Positions 8,606 to 17,736 of a stretch of DNA of 64,000 nt are shown here, piece after piece. How positions within the stretch are numbered: position 1 is the stretch's first letter; every line of letters begins with the position of its first letter. The notes below the pieces were generated by a model. The model was not told the DNA's origin. It was given only the letters and a program-made list of their open reading frames with translations, and did not search any database. Location: assembly GCF_900129345.1 (NCBI RefSeq), contig NZ_FQVK01000019.1:1-64000 (forward strand), written 5' to 3'. Made by a program: the position numbers and the translations under genes. This DNA comes from Ruegeria intermedia (GTDB lineage Bacteria > Pseudomonadota > Alphaproteobacteria > Rhodobacterales > Rhodobacteraceae).

Positions 8606-10399
8606 ATGCCGCGAATTGGGATACAGGCTGTCAAGGGCACGATCACGCTGGCCCTGCCGCTGATCGCGCTTGCCTTCGTTGCCGAGTTTTTCTTGCCGGC
8701 GGCGTTGGCGCGGCTGGCAACCCTGTATTTGATTTATGTGACCGCCGTGGTCGGCATGCAGATCTACAGCGGCAATTCCGGGATCATCTCGTTCGGTCAC
8801 GCCGGTTTCATGGCAGTAGGAGCCTACGGCGCGTCGCTGCTCACCATCCAGCCTGCAGTGATGTCCACAAGCCTGCCCGATTTGCCGGTATGGCTGGCCG
8901 GAATTGCCGGGGGGCAGCCGCTGCTGGTGGGTATGTTGGGTGCCCTGCTGGTTGTCGGCGTTGTCGCAGCCCTTTTCGGCCTGCCTCTTTCGAGGCTGGG
9001 TGGAGCAGCGGCTTCAATCGCCACCTTGGGATTTCTGGTCATCATCCATGTCACGCTGGTTGCGTCGGCCGACATAACCCGCGGCACCCAGACCTTCTTC
9101 GGCGTCCCGCGCGGTGTATCGACCCTTACCGCGCTTCCGGTGGCGCTGATCGCGGTGGCGGTCGCACGGATCTATCGTGACACCAGAGGCGGACTATCCC
9201 TGCGCGCCGCGCGTGAGGACGAGATCGCCGCGCGGGCCAGCGGGGTGAACGTGGTGCGCCAGCGGTTCCTGGCTTGGGTGCTGGGCGGCCTGGTTTCCGG
9301 CGCGGCGGGTGTGCTTCTGGCGCATTTCCTTGGCGCCTTCTCGCCCAAGGATTTCCATTTCAACCTGACCTTCCTTCTGATGGCTATGCTGATCCTTGGC
9401 GGCATTTCCACGGTATCGGGGGCGGTTGGAGGCACGGCCTTGATCGTGGTGATGGTGGATCTACTGCGCCGTCTGGAAGGTGGGGCCGAAGTCTTTGGCC
9501 TTCAACTGCCCCAGGTCTTCGGGCTGACCGACATCGGTGTCGGCCTCGTCATCCTTGCCGTGATGTATCGCCTGCGTGACGGCTTGTTTGGCCTTCGCGA
9601 AGTGGATGAGCGTCTGTTCCCGGAACCTGTCGTCAAAGCAACGCCTCCCGCGCAATCGGGTGCCTCCGATAACGTTTCGCTGGCTATCGAAGGCGTCGGG
9701 TGCCGCTTTGCCGGGCTTGTTGCGCTGGATGATGTCAGCTTCGCCGTGCGCCCCGGTCTTGTTACCGGGCTGATCGGCCCGAACGGTGCGGGCAAATCCA
9801 CACTCATCAATGCGATCTCTGGCGTCGTCCCCCCTAGTTCCGGCCGTGTGCTGCTGAACGGCACCGATACCGCGCTTGTGCCGGTGCATGAGGTTCCCAC
9901 GCGCGGTCTGGGCCGCACCTTCCAGAACATCCGCCTGTTCCGCAACCTTACGGTCTTGGAAAATGTCATCGTCGCCGCCGATGCCGTTGCTGGCCCGGGT
10001 GAGGACAGCCGCGCCGCGGCCATGGCGGCGCTGGCTGTCGTGGGCATGCAGGATCTAGCCAGCCGGCCCGCCACCTCTTTGCCCTATGGCGCGCAACGTC
10101 GGCTGGAAATCGCGCGCGCCCTTGCCCTGCGCCCATCGTTCCTGCTTCTGGACGAGCCCGCCGCCGGCATGAACCCGGCCGAGACCGATGCGCTGATCTC
10201 TGTGTTGCGCCAGATCCAAGCTGCTCATCGGATTGGGCTTCTGGTGGTTGAGCATGACCTGAAACTGATCATGCGGCTTTGCGACCGCATCGTCGTGCTC
10301 AACAAGGGCCAGATGATCGCCGAAGGAACGCCGGAGGAGATCCGCGCCAATCCCGCGGTGATCGAAGCCTACATCGGCAAGCGCCGTGCTGCCGCATGA
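8606..10399 (+). CDS. Fused LivM-LivG: branched-chain amino-acid-type ABC permease and ATPase
   Basis: A 597-residue fusion. Residues 1-330 are a LivM-type permease with about eight to nine hydrophobic helices and the EAA-like region around SLRAAREDEIAARASGVNV. Residues 345-590 are a LivG-type ATPase with Walker A GPNGAGKST near 390, signature PYGAQRRLEIARAL, and Walker B LLLDEPAAG near 512. It forms half of an inner-membrane importer with LivH and LivF encoded downstream. I placed the start at the second of two adjacent ATGs, which follows GGGAGG. LivM-LivG fusions occur in alphaproteobacteria but separate genes are usual. It is the first gene of the rightward transporter operon opposite the regulator. 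Confidence 0.92.
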   Translation: MPRIGIQAVKGTITLALPLIALAFVAEFFLPAALARLATLYLIYVTAVVGMQIYSGNSGIISFGHAGFMAVGAYGASLLTIQPAVMSTSLPDLPVWLAGIAGGQPLLVGMLGALLVVGVVAALFGLPLSRLGGAAASIATLGFLVIIHVTLVASADITRGTQTFFGVPRGVSTLTALPVALIAVAVARIYRDTRGGLSLRAAREDEIAARASGVNVVRQRFLAWVLGGLVSGAAGVLLAHFLGAFSPKDFHFNLTFLLMAMLILGGISTVSGAVGGTALIVVMVDLLRRLEGGAEVFGLQLPQVFGLTDIGVGLVILAVMYRLRDGLFGLREVDERLFPEPVVKATPPAQSGASDNVSLAIEGVGCRFAGLVALDDVSFAVRPGLVTGLIGPNGAGKSTLINAISGVVPPSSGRVLLNGTDTALVPVHEVPTRGLGRTFQNIRLFRNLTVLENVIVAADAVAGPGEDSRAAAMAALAVVGMQDLASRPATSLPYGAQRRLEIARALALRPSFLLLDEPAAGMNPAETDALISVLRQIQAAHRIGLLVVEHDLKLIMRLCDRIVVLNKGQMIAEGTPEEIRANPAVIEAYIGKRRAAA

Positions 10400-10431
10400 C
10401 TCTTACGCCCACCAACAGAGGAAGACCGAAC

Positions 10432-11586
10432 ATGAAAAAGAACAAACTCTTGCTGATCTCTGGCGCCTTCGCGCTGCTGGCATCGGTGCCGGCGATGGCC
10501 GAGGATCTGGTCATCGGCCTTGCGACCGCGCAGACCGGCGGCCTTGCCCCCTATGACCAGCCGAACCTTGCCGGCCTGCAAATGAAGATCGACGAGATCA
10601 ATGCCGCAGGCGGCATTGCCGGGAAGTTTCCGATCAAGACCATCATCAAGGACACCCGGTCGGACTCGGCCCAGACCGCACTTGTGGCGCAAGAACTGGT
10701 GGATGCCGGAGCGCAACTCATCATCACGCCTTGCGACGCCGACCCGTCGATCGCGGCCGGCATGATCACCCAAGGTGCCGGCATCCCGGCGATTTCCTTC
10801 TGCGCCACCACGCCGACGCTGCCGCTAGCGGTGGGCGACTTCATGTTCTCGAACTATCCCGCCGACAACGTGCAGGCCGCGATGCTGGCCGCCCATGCCA
10901 TCGAAAGCGGCTACAAGACCGCCTATATCCTGACCTCGCCTGACAGCGCCTATACCCTGAAACTGCCGCAGTATTTCGGCGAGGCATTCACCGCCAAGGG
11001 CGGCACCGTGCTGGGCGAGGGCACCTTTTCGATGGGTCAGCAGGATTTCAGCGCCGAGGTGACCAAGATCGCCGCAATGGACCCCAAGCCTGATGTCATC
11101 ATGACCTCGGCCTATGAGCCCGATTTCCCCGCCTTTGTCCGCCAGCTGCGCGGCGCGGGCGTCATGACGCCGATCCTTGGATCAGACGGGATCGACAGCC
11201 CGACAACCTTCGGGCTGGGCGATCTGGTCGAGGGCGTCGTGTTCTCGACCGCAGGCCACGCCACCGCCGGCAGCCCGCTGGAAGCGTTCAATGCCAAGTG
11301 GACGGAAAAGACTGGTGCGGCCCCGGATACCATCTACATCGCCAACGGCTATGACCTAGGTAATATCATCGAGGCCGCCGTCACCGCCGCCGACAGCGTC
11401 GATCCGGCCGCCATCCGCGACGGCATCGCCAATCTTGAAAACCTTCAGGGTGTGACAGGGCCAATCACCTACAAAGGCACCATCGGCATGCCGCTGCGCT
11501 CGGTTTCTCTGGTGCGGATCAAGGCGGGCGATCGGGAACTGGTCGCTCAGGGTCAGCCCGATCCGGCTGACATCCCGGCCCCCTGA
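10432..11586 (+). CDS. Periplasmic substrate-binding protein of the amino-acid ABC transporter
   Basis: A 384-residue type I periplasmic binding protein (LivJ/LivK, PF13458 group). A classic signal peptide occupies residues 1-23 (MKKNK, hydrophobic core, cleavage after AMA). The mature protein starts with the family motif LVIGLATAQTGGLAPYD, followed by the GGIAGKFPI and later DGIDSP regions. It delivers the ligand to the LivM-LivG/LivH/LivF complex. The ATG at 10432 follows an AGGAAG site. The ligand cannot be read from the sequence; the linked enzymes suggest an amino acid or amine derivative. A strong hairpin directly follows its stop codon. Confidence 0.92.
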   Translation: MKKNKLLLISGAFALLASVPAMAEDLVIGLATAQTGGLAPYDQPNLAGLQMKIDEINAAGGIAGKFPIKTIIKDTRSDSAQTALVAQELVDAGAQLIITPCDADPSIAAGMITQGAGIPAISFCATTPTLPLAVGDFMFSNYPADNVQAAMLAAHAIESGYKTAYILTSPDSAYTLKLPQYFGEAFTAKGGTVLGEGTFSMGQQDFSAEVTKIAAMDPKPDVIMTSAYEPDFPAFVRQLRGAGVMTPILGSDGIDSPTTFGLGDLVEGVVFSTAGHATAGSPLEAFNAKWTEKTGAAPDTIYIANGYDLGNIIEAAVTAADSVDPAAIRDGIANLENLQGVTGPITYKGTIGMPLRSVSLVRIKAGDRELVAQGQPDPADIPAP

Positions 11587-11601
11587 GCCTGTTCATCGCA
11601 C

Positions 11602-11622
11602 GGCCCGGGCTCAGCCCGGGCC
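11602..11622 (+). terminator. Strong hairpin after the binding-protein gene (attenuator or mRNA stabiliser)
   Basis: A perfect 9-bp stem GGCCCGGGC / GCCCGGGCC with a 3-base loop lies 15 bp after the binding-protein stop and is followed by ATTTCC. Such hairpins commonly protect the binding-protein message or partly terminate transcription, so the binding protein is made in excess over LivF and LivH. The tail is too short for a full intrinsic terminator. Confidence 0.6.
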
Positions 11623-11654
11623 ATTTCCAAACCCGTCAGCCCCGCAGGATGCCC

Positions 11655-12380
11655 ATGACAACTTCGGATGAAATCCTTCTGTCGATCGAAGGCCTGACTG
11701 TCAGCTATGGCGCGGTCGAGGCGGTGCGCGGCATCGACCTGACGGTGAAACGGGGCGAGATCGTCACCCTTCTGGGCGCCAACGGGGCGGGCAAAAGCTC
11801 GACCCTGAACGCGCTGGTGGGGCTTGCGCCGCGCAAGGCAAGACGGATGCTGTTCGACGGCACCGACCTTCTGGCCTTACCGCCCGAAACCATTGTCCGG
11901 CGCGGAATGACTCTGGTTCCCGAAGGTCGCCGGGTGTTTTCCTCGCTGACGGTGGACGAAAACCTGATGCTGGGTGGCGCCAAGCATGCCGCCCGCGGCA
12001 ACCCTGCTGCAGTGAAGACCAACATGCTGGAGCTTTTTCCCATTCTGGCCGAACGGCTGCACCAGAAGGCGGGCTCCCTTTCGGGGGGTGAACAGCAGAT
12101 GCTGGCCATCGCGCGTGCACTTATGTCCTCACCGGATCTCTTGCTTCTGGACGAACCCTCGCTTGGCCTTGCACCGCAGGTCGTTGACCGAATCTTTGAT
12201 CTGATCGGCAATCTGCGCGATCGTGGGCTGACCATCCTTCTGGTCGAACAGAACGTGGTGCAATCGCTCGAAATCGCAGATCGCGGCTATGTGCTGGCCA
12301 ATGGCCGGGTTGAGCTGCAGGGCAGCGCAGCCGACCTGCGTGCTTCCCCGGAAATCCAAGACGCCTACCTCGGCGCATAA
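11655..12380 (+). CDS. livF: LivF-type ABC transporter ATPase
   Basis: A 241-residue ABC ATPase of the LivF group. Walker A GANGAGKSS lies near residue 40, signature SLSGGEQQMLAIARAL near 140, Walker B LLLLDEPSLGLAP near 160, and the switch His is replaced by the LLVEQN motif usual for LivF. I prefer the ATG at 11655 to the one at 11649 because a GCAGGA precedes it at workable spacing. With the ATPase half of the fused LivM-LivG protein it would form the nucleotide-binding dimer on the cytoplasmic face. Confidence 0.92.
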   Translation: MTTSDEILLSIEGLTVSYGAVEAVRGIDLTVKRGEIVTLLGANGAGKSSTLNALVGLAPRKARRMLFDGTDLLALPPETIVRRGMTLVPEGRRVFSSLTVDENLMLGGAKHAARGNPAAVKTNMLELFPILAERLHQKAGSLSGGEQQMLAIARALMSSPDLLLLDEPSLGLAPQVVDRIFDLIGNLRDRGLTILLVEQNVVQSLEIADRGYVLANGRVELQGSAADLRASPEIQDAYLGA

Positions 12381-12390
12381 GGCCACGGAC

Positions 12391-13284
12391 ATGAGCATGG
12401 ACATCTTCTTGCAGCAACTTCTCAACGCCCTCAGCCTCGGTGGGACTTACGCGCTTCTGGCGCTCGGGCTGGCGGTGGTGTTCTCGATCATCGGCCTGAT
12501 CAACTTCGCGCATGGCGAGTTGATGACAGTCACCGGCTATGCGATCTGCTTCGCGCTGATCTGGGGCTTGCCTTTCCCCTTGGCCGTTATTGCCGGACTG
12601 GTGGTCGCTATAGCTGCGGCCCTCTTGATGGAGCGCATCGCCTTTCGCCCGGTGCGAGGGGCATCCGGCACAACCCTGCTGCTGACCAGCTTTGCCGTCA
12701 GCGCCATCCTGCGCGTTCTGTTCCAGAACATCATATCGGCCCGCCCGATCCCGGTTTCCATTCCCTCTTCGATGTCAGGCGTTGTGACCATCGGACCGCT
12801 GCATCTGGGCATGATCCAGCTGATCTCGATCGTCGTGACACTGGTCATGCTTCTCGGGCTTAACCTGTTTCTGCACCGCACGATGGCGGGCAGGGCAATG
12901 CGCGCCGCTTCAGAGGATTTCGCGGTGCTGCGCCTGATGGGGATACGCGCCAATTTCGTCGTGGCCACCGCCTTTGCGATCTCGGGCCTCCTCGCAGGGG
13001 TGGCGGGCCTTCTCTGGGTGGCGCAGCGCGGCAGCGTCGATCCGCTGATGGGGGCGCTGCCGGTACTGAAAGCCTTCATCGCCGCGATCATCGGCGGGCT
13101 GGGCAGCCTGTCAGGAGCGGTTGCCGGAGGCTTCCTTCTGGGGTTCATCGAGGTGATACTGCAAGCTTACCTGCCCGACAGCCTGCTGCCTTACCGCGAT
13201 GCCTTCGCCATCCTTCTTGTGATCGCGGTCCTGCTGTTCCGACCTCAGGGCCTCCTGGCGCGCAAGACGCTGGTCAAGCTTTAA
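12391..13284 (+). CDS. livH: LivH-type ABC transporter permease
   Basis: A 297-residue membrane permease of the LivH family. The characteristic start LLNALSLGGTYALLALGLAVVF (positions about 7-28) and GLINFAHGELM are present, followed by seven to eight hydrophobic helices and the EAA-like loop AMRAASEDFAVLRLMGI near 165-185. It partners the permease half of the fused LivM-LivG protein in the inner membrane. The gene starts 10 bp after livF and the ATG gives the family N-terminus. No regulatory signal of its own is seen. Confidence 0.92.
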   Translation: MSMDIFLQQLLNALSLGGTYALLALGLAVVFSIIGLINFAHGELMTVTGYAICFALIWGLPFPLAVIAGLVVAIAAALLMERIAFRPVRGASGTTLLLTSFAVSAILRVLFQNIISARPIPVSIPSSMSGVVTIGPLHLGMIQLISIVVTLVMLLGLNLFLHRTMAGRAMRAASEDFAVLRLMGIRANFVVATAFAISGLLAGVAGLLWVAQRGSVDPLMGALPVLKAFIAAIIGGLGSLSGAVAGGFLLGFIEVILQAYLPDSLLPYRDAFAILLVIAVLLFRPQGLLARKTLVKL

Positions 13285-13315
13285 TCAGCCTATCACCTTG
13301 TCCAAAGGAACGCCC

Positions 13316-14368
13316 ATGAACGTCCAGACCCGTGCGCGGAACACGGTGCCCTTCGTCAGCGTCGAGAACATGATGAACCTTGTTCGCGACATCGGAGTGG
13401 AACGGTTCCTGACCGAACTGTCGCTCTTCATCGCCGAGGACTTTCGGCGCTGGCCGTTGTTTGACAAGACCCCCCGCGTCGCTGCGCATTCCCGCGACGG
13501 GGTGATCGAGCTGATGCCGACCTCTGACGGCATAGCCTATGGGTTCAAATATGTGAACGGTCATCCGAAGAATACCAAGATTGGGCTACAGACCGTCACC
13601 GCCTTCGGCGTCCTGTCCGATGTGGCGACCGGCTATCCCGTACTGATGACGGAAATGACCATCCTGACAGCGCTTCGCACTGCCTCTACCTCGGCGTTGG
13701 TGGCGCAATATCTGAAGTCTACTGGGGCGACGGTGATGGCGCTGATCGGCAACGGCGCCCAGTCGGAGTTCCAGGCGTTGGCCTTCAAAGCGATCTGCGG
13801 GATCGACGAGGTCCGGCTTTACGACATCGACCCCTCGGCTACTCGGCGTTGTGCGGCAAACCTTGCGGGCCGTGGCCTGAAGGTGACCGCCTGCAACAGT
13901 GCGCCAGAGGCTGTCCTAGGGGCGGACATCATCACCACGGTCACAGCGGACAAGACCAATGCCATGATCCTGACCGATAACATGGTTGGCGAGGGCGTGC
14001 ATATCAACGCGGTGGGCGGCGACTGTCCGGGCAAGACCGAGCTGCACCGCGATATCCTCACCCGGGCGCGCATCTTTGTCGAATACTCCCCGCAGACCCG
14101 GATCGAGGGTGAGATCCAGCAGCTTCCTGCCGATCATCCGGTCACCGAGTTCTGGCAGGTGGTGAACGGCACTGCCAAGGGGCGGACCTCGGACAAGGAG
14201 ATTACCCTGTTTGACAGCGTCGGGTTCGCCACAGAGGATTTCAGCGCACTTCGCTATGTGCAGGAATTGCTGCAGGATCACCCGCGATGCGAAGATCTTG
14301 ATCTGTTGGCCGACCCGGACGACCCGCGCGATCTGTTCGGAATGCTTCTGCGCGCAGGAGTTGCCTGA
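13316..14368 (+). CDS. Ornithine cyclodeaminase/mu-crystallin family protein
   Basis: A 350-residue NAD(P)-dependent member of the ornithine cyclodeaminase/mu-crystallin family. The Rossmann motif GNGAQSEFQ is near residue 145, and the conserved HINAVGGDCPGKTEL segment with the catalytic Asp is near 230. True ornithine cyclodeaminases convert ornithine to proline and ammonia; relatives act as ketimine reductases or amino-acid dehydrogenases. The ATG at 13316 follows AAAGGA; an upstream TTG in frame is less likely. It is the last gene of the transporter operon, which suggests the imported compound is ornithine-like or yields an imino acid, but this is inference. Confidence 0.88.
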   Translation: MNVQTRARNTVPFVSVENMMNLVRDIGVERFLTELSLFIAEDFRRWPLFDKTPRVAAHSRDGVIELMPTSDGIAYGFKYVNGHPKNTKIGLQTVTAFGVLSDVATGYPVLMTEMTILTALRTASTSALVAQYLKSTGATVMALIGNGAQSEFQALAFKAICGIDEVRLYDIDPSATRRCAANLAGRGLKVTACNSAPEAVLGADIITTVTADKTNAMILTDNMVGEGVHINAVGGDCPGKTELHRDILTRARIFVEYSPQTRIEGEIQQLPADHPVTEFWQVVNGTAKGRTSDKEITLFDSVGFATEDFSALRYVQELLQDHPRCEDLDLLADPDDPRDLFGMLLRAGVA

Positions 14369-14784
14369 CCGCACCACCAATCGGCACGTTCAGCCTTCGA
14401 GTGTCCGCTCTATCTCCCTCACGAAAACCTATTGCCTTGTGGTCAAGGACCGCTTGCCGCACAGATCGACGGAAACCCTCAACCGCCGTTCGCTTGCCAA
14501 ACCAAACAGTTCGACCGTCTCGCGCTGGCCGCTTCGCTTATCCACAGTTACATTTTCTTCACCCTCTTGCTCCGAATCGAGCGCCCGTGCAGGTTGTGCG
14601 AGTGGGGAGAGCAGTCCTCAACCAAAAGCAAAACAGGTCTATCGGAAAAGCAGTTTCGGCGGCTGAAGGCGCGACAGCGTCTCTTATGTCGTTGTGTCCG
14701 GTCACTTACCCCGCGCCGTCGTGGCGCGGGCTGCAGGCGGTTTGAGCACAGATCATCCTCGGTTCATTTGAGGATGTTGTAGAC
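14369..14784. other. Non-coding gap with two hairpins
   Basis: I see no convincing gene here. It holds an 8-bp GC hairpin (CCCGCGCC-GTCGT-GGCGCGGG, 14710-14730) without a T tract, and a 7-bp inverted repeat (CATCCTC / GAGGATG, 14754-14760 and 14770-14776) just upstream of the next small gene that may act as an operator or 5' hairpin. The mixed composition suggests a junction between the catabolic locus and IS-disrupted DNA. Confidence 0.5.
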
Positions 14785-15048
14785 ATGGCTTTACCCGCCC
14801 GCGTTTATCTGACCCTTCACGAAACCTCAGCGCGCTGGGGGTGCAACATCGCAGATATCGCGGGGTGGGCCGATGCAGGCAGGTTCCGAATCCTGACCGG
14901 CATTACCGCAGTCCGCTGTGGCGACGAGGTCATCGCAGGCAAGGTTACCTTGTCGCCAATGGAGTTGATGCCGCTTTTCCGGCGTGAGAACGGCGGTGAG
15001 AAATTAGGCCACGGAAGCGGCGGCATGGAGCTGCTGCGGGCGGCGTAA
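14785..15048 (+). pseudogene. Small conserved alphaproteobacterial protein, probably truncated
   Basis: An 87-residue reading frame starting PARVYLTLHETSARWGC, with a winged-helix or MerR-like look to the first 40 residues (a Trp-Gly-Cys pair followed by ADIAGWADAGRF). I associate this opening with longer conserved hypothetical proteins in Rhodobacterales that continue beyond the FRR segment reached here at about residue 68. The last 20 residues are low in conservation character and the stop falls just before the IS21 transposase gene, so the gene has probably lost its 3' end to the IS21 insertion. A function cannot be assigned. A GAGG about 11 bases upstream could serve as a ribosome site. 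Confidence 0.45.
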
Positions 15049-15104
15049 AAGTCGTCCACCCTTTCCCTTTCTGCGACAGCAGGGAGGGCGCGAGGATTTT
15101 CAGC

Positions 15105-16214
15105 GTGGAACTATATCTCAGGGTTCGCCAGGCCTGCGCGGCAGGCATGAGCCAGCGTCAGGCGGCGAAGGCCTTCAACATCTCCCGTGATACGGTTGCG
15201 AAGATGATGACGTTCTCGGTGCCACCGGGCTACCGGCGGACGGCCGAGGTCAGGCGGCCGAAGCTTGATCCCTTTATCCCGATCATTGAGGGCTGGCTTG
15301 AGGCGGATCGCTCCATGCCGCGGAAGCAGCGGCACACCGCGAAGCGGGTGTTCGACCGGCTGCGTGACGAATGCGGGTTCACCGGCGGCTACACGATCAT
15401 CAAGGACTACATTCGGGAGCGGGAACGGCGGGGCCAGGAAGTGTTCGTGCCGCTGGCGCATCCCCCGGGCCATGCGCAGGCTGACTTCGGCGAGGCGATG
15501 GTCAGGATCGGCGGTGTCGAGCAGAAGGCCCACTTCCTTGTTCTGGATCTGCCGCACAGCGACGCCTGTTACGTCCGCGCCTGTCCGGCGGCTGTGGCCG
15601 AGGCCTGGGTGGACGGCCATATCCACGCCTTTGCCTTCTTTGGGGCGGTCCCCCAGTCGATTGTCCATGACAACGACCGGTGCCTGGTGGCGAAGATCCT
15701 GCCCGATGGCACCCGCAAGCGGGCCGCCCTGTTCAGCGGGTTTCTATCCCATTACCTGATCCGGGATCGCTATGGCCGCCCCGGCAAAGGCAACGACAAG
15801 GGGAATGTCGAGGGCCTGGTGGGCTATTGCCGCCGCAACTTCATGGTGCCGCTCCCCGAGTTCGCGACCTGGGAGGCGTTCAACCTCTGGCTGGAGGAGC
15901 AATGCCGCAAGCGCCAGCAGGATGTCCTGCGCGGTGAGGGCGAAACGATCGGCGAGCGGCTGCAGCGCGATCTGGCAGAGATGCGATCCTTGCCTGCTTC
16001 ACCCTTTGACGCCTGCGATCAGGACACCGGCCGCGTCTCGTCGCAATCGCTCGTGCGCTACAAGACCAATGACTACTCGGTGCCGGTCGCCTTTGCCCAT
16101 CAGGATGTCTGGATCCGGGCTTATGTCCATGACGTGGTGATTGGCTGTCGGGGCGAAGTCATTGCCCGCCATCCCCGGTGCTGGGATCGCGATGAACTCA
16201 TCTTCAACCCGATC
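15105..16214 (+). pseudogene. istA: istA transposase of an IS21-family element, interrupted
   Basis: This encodes about 370 residues of an IS21 IstA transposase: an N-terminal HTH (AAKAFNISRDTVAKMM, about 20-36) and a DDE core with Asp near 125 (HAQADFGEAM), Asp near 188 (VHDND) and Glu near 235 (KGNVEGLVGY), then the C-terminal beta domain. Translation runs into an IS256-family element inserted after the residues NPI. Across that insertion the frame resumes as HYL at 17615-17622, exactly as intact IstA reads, then stops. The final part of istA and all of istB are missing, so a later deletion or rearrangement removed them. The start is a GTG at 15105. It is not functional. Confidence 0.85.
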
Positions 16215-16242
16215 GGTCGTGTCTCGGAAGTGGTAGAAATTG
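16215..16242 (+). repeat. IS256-family left inverted repeat
   Basis: It begins GGTCGTGTC and ends GAAATTG, matching the reverse complement of the right end at 24 of 28 positions. Confidence 0.85.
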
Positions 16243-16314
16243 GATGGCGGCGTAATCTCCGGGTGAACTGACACCCACCCAGCCGGCGGCTGCAACCGCC
16301 AGGGAGATCACGCC

Positions 16315-17541
16315 ATGAAGCAGATTACCGACAGCTCGTCCTTTTCGCTACTGCCCGACGCAGGCGGGTATGATCCGATCGAGGACCGCCTGCGGGCGAA
16401 TGTCCGGGCCACCATTGAGGCCATGTTCGAAGAGGAACTGGCCGACTTTCTTGGTCGGCTTCGTTACGGCCGCGGCAACGAGCGGGCCAAGGGCTACCGC
16501 CACGGGCATCGCGATCGGCAGCTGACCGGCACATTCGGCACTGAGACGGTGCGGGTTCCTCGTGCCCGGATCGAGAACGAAGCCGGCAAGATCACCGAAT
16601 GGCGCTCGAAGGCACTGCCCCGCTACAGGCGGCTGACAAAGAAGGCCGAGGCCCTGATCGCGGCGGTCTACCTGGCCGGCACCAACACGCGCCGGGTCAA
16701 GCGGGCGCTGTTCGGACTGTTCGAGGGGGCGGTGAGCAAGGACGTGGTCAGCCGGGCCTGGCGCAAGGTGAAGGTCGATTGGGACGCCTGGTCCACCCGC
16801 GACCTGGCCGAGGAGGATATCGTGCGGCTCATCCTCGACGGCACCGTCATAAAGACCCGGCTGGACCGCAAGGCCACCAACATCTCGGTGCTGGCGGCGA
16901 TCGGTGTTCGGCGCGACGGACAAAAGGTGCTCCTCTCAATCAGGAACATGGGCGGCGAAAGCACGGCTGCCTGGAGCCAATTCCTCGCCGATCTGGACGC
17001 GCGGGGCCTGAGGCGGCCCGAGTTCGTGATCGTTGACGGCGCCCCCGGCCTTGAAGCTGCGCTTGTGGCACTCTGGGGCGAGGAACTGGCCATTCAGCGC
17101 TGCACGGTTCACAAGCACCGCAACCTGCTTGGCCACGCGCCCAAGCGCCTGCATGACGAGCTGAGCGAAGATTACCGCGACATGATCTACGCCGACAGCG
17201 CCGCCGAGATCGAGACGCGCCGCAAGGCCTTCCTCCGCAAATGGAAGCTGAAGTGCCGGGCCGTGGCCGACAGCCTTGAAGAAGCGGGCGACCGGCTCTT
17301 CAGCTTCACCCGCCTCGACCCGTCGCAATGGAAGTCGGCAAGGACCACCAATGCCATCGAGCGTCTGAACGAGGAGTTCCGCCGCCGCATCAAGACCCAG
17401 ACCGTGCTGCCCTGCGCCGAAACCGTGCCGATGCTGCTCTGGGCGCTGCTGGCTTCCGGTCAGATCCAGATGCGAAAGGTCGATGGCTGGGAAACTCTGT
17501 CCCAGCCTCTCGAGCCAATGTCCCTTGACCTCGCGGCCTGA
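16315..17541 (+). CDS. IS256-family (Mutator-like) transposase
   Basis: A full-length 408-residue IS256-family transposase. The DDE residues are visible: Asp near 174 in LDGTVIKT, Asp near 240 in VDGAPGLE, and Glu near 347 in NAIERLNEEFRRR, together with the family CTVHKHRNLLGH motif (C/H signature) between the second Asp and the Glu. The length matches the family and both inverted repeats are present, so the element may still be active. The ATG follows AGGGAG at proper spacing. It is the intruder that split the IS21 transposase gene. Confidence 0.95.
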   Translation: MKQITDSSSFSLLPDAGGYDPIEDRLRANVRATIEAMFEEELADFLGRLRYGRGNERAKGYRHGHRDRQLTGTFGTETVRVPRARIENEAGKITEWRSKALPRYRRLTKKAEALIAAVYLAGTNTRRVKRALFGLFEGAVSKDVVSRAWRKVKVDWDAWSTRDLAEEDIVRLILDGTVIKTRLDRKATNISVLAAIGVRRDGQKVLLSIRNMGGESTAAWSQFLADLDARGLRRPEFVIVDGAPGLEAALVALWGEELAIQRCTVHKHRNLLGHAPKRLHDELSEDYRDMIYADSAAEIETRRKAFLRKWKLKCRAVADSLEEAGDRLFSFTRLDPSQWKSARTTNAIERLNEEFRRRIKTQTVLPCAETVPMLLWALLASGQIQMRKVDGWETLSQPLEPMSLDLAA

Positions 17542-17579
17542 CTGGAGCCATCGTTACATGCCCGGAGCCCGCTGCTCGG

Positions 17580-17607
17580 CAATTTCCACCACATTCGCGA
17601 CACGACC
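17580..17607 (-). repeat. IS256-family right inverted repeat
   Basis: The reverse complement begins GGTCGTGTC and ends GAAATTG, the partner of the left end. It is followed by the second CCCGATC copy and then the residual istA codons for HYL. Confidence 0.85.
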
Positions 17608-17736
17608 CCCGATCCACTACCTTTGAAACTCAATGAGTCCAGACCCTAGGGTACGAGCGGCAGGATGGCGGATCGGGTCTCGGCTAAGGCGAACCCCTGG
17701 TCGGATCGGGGGGGCTTCGACATCTCCCACCGCCGC

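Larger units (their letters stand above)
16215..17607 (+). mobile_element. Complete IS256-family insertion sequence
   Basis: A self-contained element with 28-bp imperfect terminal inverted repeats (24 of 28 identical) enclosing one transposase gene. The 7-bp sequence CCCGATC flanks it on both sides (16208-16214 and 17608-17614), close to the 8-9 bp target duplications usual for IS256. Removing the element and one copy restores the reading frame of the host istA gene, which confirms the boundaries. Confidence 0.88.
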
